Source: Cichorium intybus (Eukaryota > Streptophyta > Magnoliopsida > Asterales > Asteraceae). From it: DNA of 64,000 bases. The position numbers and the translations under genes were made by a program. A model generated the notes under the pieces. That model saw nothing but the letters and a program-made list of their open reading frames with translations. It was not told the DNA's origin and made no database searches. Positions 59,239 through 64,000 of this stretch are shown one piece after another. The number at the start of each line of letters is the position of its first letter. Positions within the stretch are counted from its first letter, which is position 1. The DNA is taken from positions 84,242,882 through 84,306,881 of the forward strand of contig CM042016.1 in assembly GCA_023525715.1 (NCBI GenBank), read 5' to 3'.

Positions 59239-59877
59239 TTGGATTAAGGTTTCTAAGCAATAACTATAATTTAGAAGTATACTTAAATTGACAGCATCAC
59301 CGTCTTTTTGGGTTGCCCTCATAATTAGCAAAGGACTAGATGATTAATTAAGAGAGAGAGATAATGATTTATTAATATATTAAGAGATTAATATATTAAT
59401 TACAAATCATATTATTTAATTAATAATTGTTCAAAAATTATTTAGAATTAATTTTGGGATTAATTGGATTAATTAATAGTGCAGGGGCTGAATTGTAATT
59501 GTTCAATAGTTGAGCGATGAACAACCTGGAAACCCTAATAGGTTGGACGAAATCCAAGGCTTGGAGCCTTGTGGATTTTGCAGCCCATGAGGCTTATTAT
59601 GGCAGTGATAAACAGATCCCTTTATTTGATAAAAGCCTTATCATATCAGGATCTTAAATAAGGCATTTATACTCCTTATTGCTTATCACCTGGAGACTAT
59701 GAATAGAGACTCCTGGCATCCCATTATTCACGCCAACTTCAAGGATCTCTCCTTGCTCTCTCTTGCTCATCTAGCTTGCCAAGTTCTTGGGTGAGAGCCA
59801 TTAGAGGCACGACAATTGTGGTGCTAGCTTCCAAAGGTCAAAAGGTATAAAATTCATATTTTGTAATTTTAATATTG
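59239..59877 (+). repeat. 3' LTR of the deleted Copia, without its first two bases and its right end
   Basis: Begins TTGGATTAAGG, fused to integrase. Matches LTR bases 55499-56143. It is interrupted at 59878 by a Gypsy LTR. The missing last 90 bases or so of the LTR are not found elsewhere in the window. Confidence 0.85.
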
Positions 59878-61676
59878 TGTAACATCCTAAAATTTTATGG
59901 TAAAATTTAAAAAATTTAAACGGACACTTCAATATAAGAAAAGCCACTTAATTAATTTTCATAAAATTCCATAACTTATAAGTTTAATGAAAACACCCCA
60001 GGATTAACAGAAGTTAACGAAATCACAATATAGCGGAATACTAATTCAAAAACAGTCCTCCAATAAAGCAGCACAGTGTATACACGTCACGCCTTGCCAT
60101 CTATTGTACCTGATGTACCTGAAATAGTAGTTTATATAGGGAAAGGGTAAGCACGGAGCTTAGTGAGTTCCTCAAAATACCATACGATCCATCACATAAC
60201 ATACAACACACAATAACCATTCATATGTCTGTGAGACTCGCGGGCTATCCCTGTTCCGCCTGAAGACTCACGGGCAGTTCCCGTTCTGTCTTATCGCTCG
60301 CAGGCTTTTCCCGTTCCGTCTAGTGACTCGCAGGCTATTCCCGTTCCGCCTATTGGCTCGCGGGCTATTCCCGTTCCGCCTATTGGCTCGCGGGCTATCC
60401 CGTTCCGTCCACAAACAATCATTATCATAGCAATAATTCATACAATTATCATAACAGGTAAGATCACCTTAGTCTAACATATCTTCCTTCCTACGCATGC
60501 AATATCACCTATAGTATAGTGAGAAGACTCACCTGATTGTAGTTGATTATATCGTTTATCTTTCTCGCCTTTGTATTTCCTTTCAACTTTAACTGTTAAC
60601 ATAATAATAAATCTATCATTTCTTAATCCTTAACTATATTATAGTCGCATCATTAAACCCTTCAATAATTCCAATATGATACTCCATGATTTATCAAGTA
60701 AAGAATGGCCAGGTAGAAGATTAGATTGGGTGGCAGGATCCTTTCAGCATTTTAGCCTTTCGGAAAATCCAACAACCAGATCCCAAGTAATCGGCTTAGG
60801 CACCGTCCTCGTAAGTAAATCAATCGATATTATTTTCAGAATTACGAATTGTTATAACGACGTTTTTAAGGTTTTTATTTACTATTGTTGGAAATGAATA
60901 TGTTATACTTATTACATATTCTACTTCTTAATACAAAAATTATTTTACAATACATAATTAAGAAAGGTTTGTAGTTACCTTATGACCATTCGTCGGAATC
61001 TATAACTCCTTCGTTAGGCTTTCGAGCTTCTTCCGCTCACTTGCTTACACTCTAGTGCTTAGAAACCTCTATATATTGGATTGAGATTTAGTTGTGTGGT
61101 TTATGAGATGTTTTGAGGGGTATTTATACTTGAATTATTGAATAAAAAATGGCATGACACTTTTGACAAAAGATTTTAATAATATAACTTTGTTGAAATT
61201 AATACCTTCTAGAATCAGTCTGTTCAAGACTGGTTTAGCCGACTTTAAACCCACGAAATTCACGTTTTTATTTAATATTCCAGAAATTTATCTCAATACC
61301 TTTCCAGGGATGTATTTTACGTATTTATACGATTTTTCTATGATTTATTATGAATTTTTGAAAACAGACTATCTAATCTGTCAATTCCGAACTAATCAGT
61401 AAAGATTGCATTTTTTTACCATAGATAATGTCATTTTCAAACTTACTATTATTTTTGGTAATTGTACTAGACTCAATTTGTAAACTTTGTGCACTGGTTT
61501 GAGGTCCAAACGATTTTTCTAGAATTAATTATGATTTTTCTAAAAACGACACAAAATACTGATTTTCATATGAAATTGTAACTAAAGTTTTTCTTAGCTT
61601 TATAACTACCAATGATCATATAATTCCTAACACTCTTATTTTAAGTATATGTTATAATTAGGATACGGGTCTTACA
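59878..61676 (-). mobile_element. Gypsy (chromovirus-type) 3' LTR, 1.8 kb
   Basis: On the plus strand it starts TGTAACATCCTAAAATTTT and ends ACGGGTCTTACA; on its own strand TGTAAGACCCG ... GGATGTTACA. A polypurine tract of the same strand follows (61677-61695: tctcccccactta on the plus strand). This makes it a 3' LTR with interior to its right. At 60234-60411 is a tandem repeat of about 31 bp. Confidence 0.75.
60234..60411. repeat. 31-bp tandem repeat in the Gypsy LTR, about six copies
   Basis: Unit of the form gactcgcgggctattcccgt followed by tccgcctattg-like sequence; GC-rich against the AT-rich LTR. Copies differ by a few bases; the fourth to sixth are most alike. Confidence 0.88.
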
Positions 61677-62330
61677 ATTCTCCCCCACTTATTTGGATTT
61701 CGTCCCGAAATCCGCATTCTCGAACGCCTCTATGTATTTCCCATCGAGTCCTTGTGTCCTTCAAAAATCCTCCTCGTCTTATTGCCGAAACTTTACAAGA
61801 TTTAATTATCTTTCCCTTTCAACATTCACATACCTCTGTAATAATGCTTAAGGTCCTATTATTCTCATTCACTCCATACTTCTTTTCTTCTAATTACTCT
61901 AGATGTACAAAAAAAAAAACTCTAACTGTTTCTCACAGTCCCACACATCGACTTGACCGGCTACTATCTACAGTACATATTTAGTACTTTCTAATCTACA
62001 TAGTTAACCTAGTTAACTTGCAACACCTAATTTTAACACTATTTCGTATTTATATGAATTCGTCATTTTTCAACACACATTTGCCTCAATTCAACATTTC
62101 TTTTAAATACTTTTTGGCTAAATAAGTCTATTTTTGTAAAATCTCCAAATTTTTGTGTTTCACCGAAATATAAAATTTACATCATCTTTTGTAAATTTTT
62201 TTTTTTGGAGTACTGAACACTCTTTAAACTATTTCCATTATATGGAGACATAAAATTTTGTTTTATTTCAAAAGTCTCTTTATTATCTCTTTCTCACCAG
62301 AGTCAAGCAGGGAATTTTGAAAAAATGTCA
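61677..62330 (-). mobile_element. Remnant of the Gypsy interior next to its 3' LTR
   Basis: The first 40 bases hold the polypurine tract and a 'ttcgtcccgaaat' palindrome also seen at the same place in the 42367-53126 element. After that no protein-like frame is seen, and the right end of the remnant cannot be placed exactly. Confidence 0.4.
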
Positions 62331-62437
62331 CTTGGGGTAGTGAAAAGTCGCATCTACTGTAGTTAGTTTGAATTTCGGTAATTAAAACGTGAGGTGTCCT
62401 TTCAGTTCCGTGTGTCCTTTCGGTTCCAGCTGCAAGA

Positions 62438-62450
62438 TACTATATATACA
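62438..62450 (+). promoter_or_regulatory. TATA box of the RKD-like gene
   Basis: The sequence tactatatataca lies about 90 bases upstream of the start codon and is followed by a pyrimidine-rich stretch (62460-62500) where transcription may start. Confidence 0.5.
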
Positions 62451-62533
62451 GTTATGTAGTATCATTCATTTTCAGTCTCATCCTCTCTTATCACTAGTTT
62501 GTTCGTAAAAGAACTCATATTTAAAGTCGAGTC

Positions 62534-63744
62534 ATGGAAAACAGATCTTCAATGGGCGATCTGTCGAACCCTGGACCTGGTTTTCCGTAAGGAGAGGGTA
62601 CTTCAAACCAAGCATTCTTAATAGAGTTCGGTGACTCTTAACATTCTAGACATCTATCGTCCATATTTCGTTTATCTTTTAATGTTTTGTTTGATTTTGA
62701 ATTATGTTACAGTCTTCCAGATATACTACCAATAGAGCAACTCCACGGTGAGCCAGAAATTTTTCCTGAGCTGAACATTAACTCAGAAAATCCGGTGCAT
62801 GCATCTTTAGACTTTGTACTTGATCATCCATACCTTCTACCAGGTTAAATTCTTTTAAATGATTGCTTCTATGAGTATTCAATTTTGTTTTATCATCTGA
62901 CAATTGTTATTTGTAGACCCATTTGTGGATGATCTATCCGATTACAATCCATTCATAGACGTATCCTCAATGAGCAGTGAGATCATCCCCATGAATCAAG
63001 GATTCATGGCTGACATTCAAAATGACAATCAATTACAGACGATTGATAACATCAATATTGATATGAATCCCGAGTTTGGGGTTGGTTTTCAATACCAAAA
63101 TCACCTTCAGGTGATTCAAAGGAACCTAGAAGAATTTCAGAATCCTGGGTTTTTGGTTGAAAACCAACAATTACTACCGATAGAAACCACTGGGTTTAAT
63201 GAATCAATGTCCATCTTTGGGTCAGAAAATCAGGATCATGTTCAAATGATCCAGAATGATAACAATACAATTGGATTCGAACCTTCTAGTTCAGAAAACA
63301 TAGCAGGTGGCAGTGGAAGAGGTTTTAGACATTTATTAAGTAGGGAAATAATAGCTGAACACTTTAACGAACCAATTGAGAAAGCTGCGAAGGAACTCAA
63401 CATTAGAACGACACAATTAAAAAAACGCTGTAGAGAATTAGGTATCAATCATTGGCCCCAACGACAACTTACGAGTTTGCAAACCCTTATTGATCGTGCT
63501 GAGGTAAAGAACTACATTTTTTTAATTCCTTTATATCATAAGGTTGAAATTACTAAAGTTATTTGTGCCACAGGAATTTGGTAATGAATTTATTGAGGCA
63601 ACAGAATTATCGAGAGATTTAATACCCAACCTAAAAAAAGAAAAAGAAGCGATAATTGAAGGGTCACAATCGGGTCTAATAGACGGCACAAAGAAGCTAA
63701 TACAAGCTGCTCATAAGGTTGTATTTAGGAAAAGAAAAATTTAG
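62534..63744 (+). CDS. RWP-RK domain (RKD-like) transcription factor, four exons
   Basis: Exons are 62534-62586, 62713-62843, 62917-63503 and 63574-63744. All introns are short (126, 73 and 70 bp), GT-AG, and keep the frame, giving 313 residues to the TAG at 63742-63744. The N-terminal 200 residues are acidic, rich in Asn/Gln/Asp with recurring 'NQ..LQ' and 'GF' words, likely an activation region. The RWP-RK domain is at about 208-257: SREIIAEHFNEPIEKAAKEL, TTQLKKRCRELGINHWPQR, TSLQTLIDRAE. The signature RWPxRK is here HWPQRQ, with the first Arg and last Lys changed. Such factors bind DNA in the nucleus; RKDs act in egg-cell and early embryo identity, NLPs in nitrate response (family knowledge). 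No PB1 or NIN-type N-terminal domain, so the RKD type fits better. The frame does not end cleanly at 63744: see the next entry. Confidence 0.82.
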
Positions 63745-64000
63745 GAAAAGGGGGAAACTTCATCAAGAACTCATACACAGCAGCAATCTCTGCCATCTAA
63801 TTCTGGTATGAGTAGTATTAACCCTGGTTTACTCGAGTCTTCGAGTGAGGAGAATTTTTGAGGCTTTGTAGGTGTCCTAGCCTGGTTTCCTCCTTCTTAT
63901 AGCTACCCCCAACTGGTTCTGAATTAGAGCCCTTCCTCATCACTGCCCTACTTACACACGCCCCAAATGAGTCAATATTTAGCCCCTAATCATGGGGTTA
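63745..64000 (+). pseudogene. In-frame continuation of the RKD-like gene past its stop
   Basis: After the TAG the same frame goes on with protein-like content: a Ser/Gln/Thr-rich stretch to TGA (63859-63861), a Pro/Tyr/Ser-rich stretch to TAG (63925-63927), then Ser/Pro/Gln/Tyr-rich residues to the window edge. No shift of frame is needed in 256 bases. This suggests an originally longer C-terminus now cut by three stops, or a relative with a longer tail; the true end lies outside the window. Confidence 0.5.

Larger units (their letters stand above)
55497..59877 (+). mobile_element. Plus-strand Copia element with a large internal deletion
   Basis: It has a 5' LTR (55497-56232), primer binding site (56234), gag and the front of pol up to the integrase, then joins directly into a second LTR copy at 59239. 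Reverse transcriptase and RNase H are missing. The second LTR breaks off at 59877 where a Gypsy LTR starts. The element lies inside or beside the minus-strand Copia, cutting that one's 5' part. Confidence 0.88.

Overview
This window looks like nuclear DNA of a eudicot plant, most likely from the daisy family (Asteraceae; that part is inference from the style of the Copia and chromovirus elements). It is AT-rich, has no bacterial-style operons, and its few host genes carry GT-AG introns. Most of it is nested transposable-element sequence. Only three host-like genes can be supported, together with one captured gene fragment.

Host genes. (1) A calmodulin-like protein of the CML3/CML5 type, single exon, minus strand, 14171-14839. 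(2) A methyl-CpG-binding-domain protein (MBD5/MBD6-like), minus strand, three exons between 29719 and 31938. It is recoverable only by splicing, and its promoter side carries a 454-bp hairpin MITE. (3) An RWP-RK (RKD-like) transcription factor, plus strand, four exons between 62534 and 63744. Its RWPxRK signature is altered, and its reading frame runs on past three in-frame stops to the window edge.

Layout. 1-4818: 5' half of a decayed Ty1/Copia element (minus) ending in a 633-bp LTR, inserted in an older plus-strand Copia remnant (4824-6201). The LTR of that remnant (6202-10217) is split by a 3.17-kb solo LTR with a GATAA target duplication. 10218-18800: AT-rich sequence with palindromic MITEs, the CML gene and Copia gag debris. 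18868-19408: a (TA)n tract and a three-copy tandem repeat. 20048-27609: a chain of terminal-inverted-repeat elements, four of them joined end to end through (TA)n microsatellites. One carries a captured gene fragment; another holds a minisatellite that was hit by a 1.33-kb solo LTR. 27610-33340: the MBD gene and MITEs. 33340-36896: LTR fragments and the left end of a CACTA transposon with about eight 180-bp subterminal repeats. 36897-40500: a solo LTR and a Helitron, both embedded in (TA)n. 41220-59877: a Copia element (minus) whose extra 3' ORF is cut by a young 10.76-kb chromovirus (42367-53126, TSD CTCAT). That Copia is abutted by a second Copia (plus, from 55497) with a large internal deletion. 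59878-61676: a 1.8-kb chromovirus-type LTR inserted in the latter's 3' LTR. 61677-64000: its truncated interior, then the RKD-like gene.

The main message is order of insertion. At several places three or four generations of elements can be read from target duplications and split LTRs. The least conventional signal is the family of TIR elements that all sit in (TA)n tracts.
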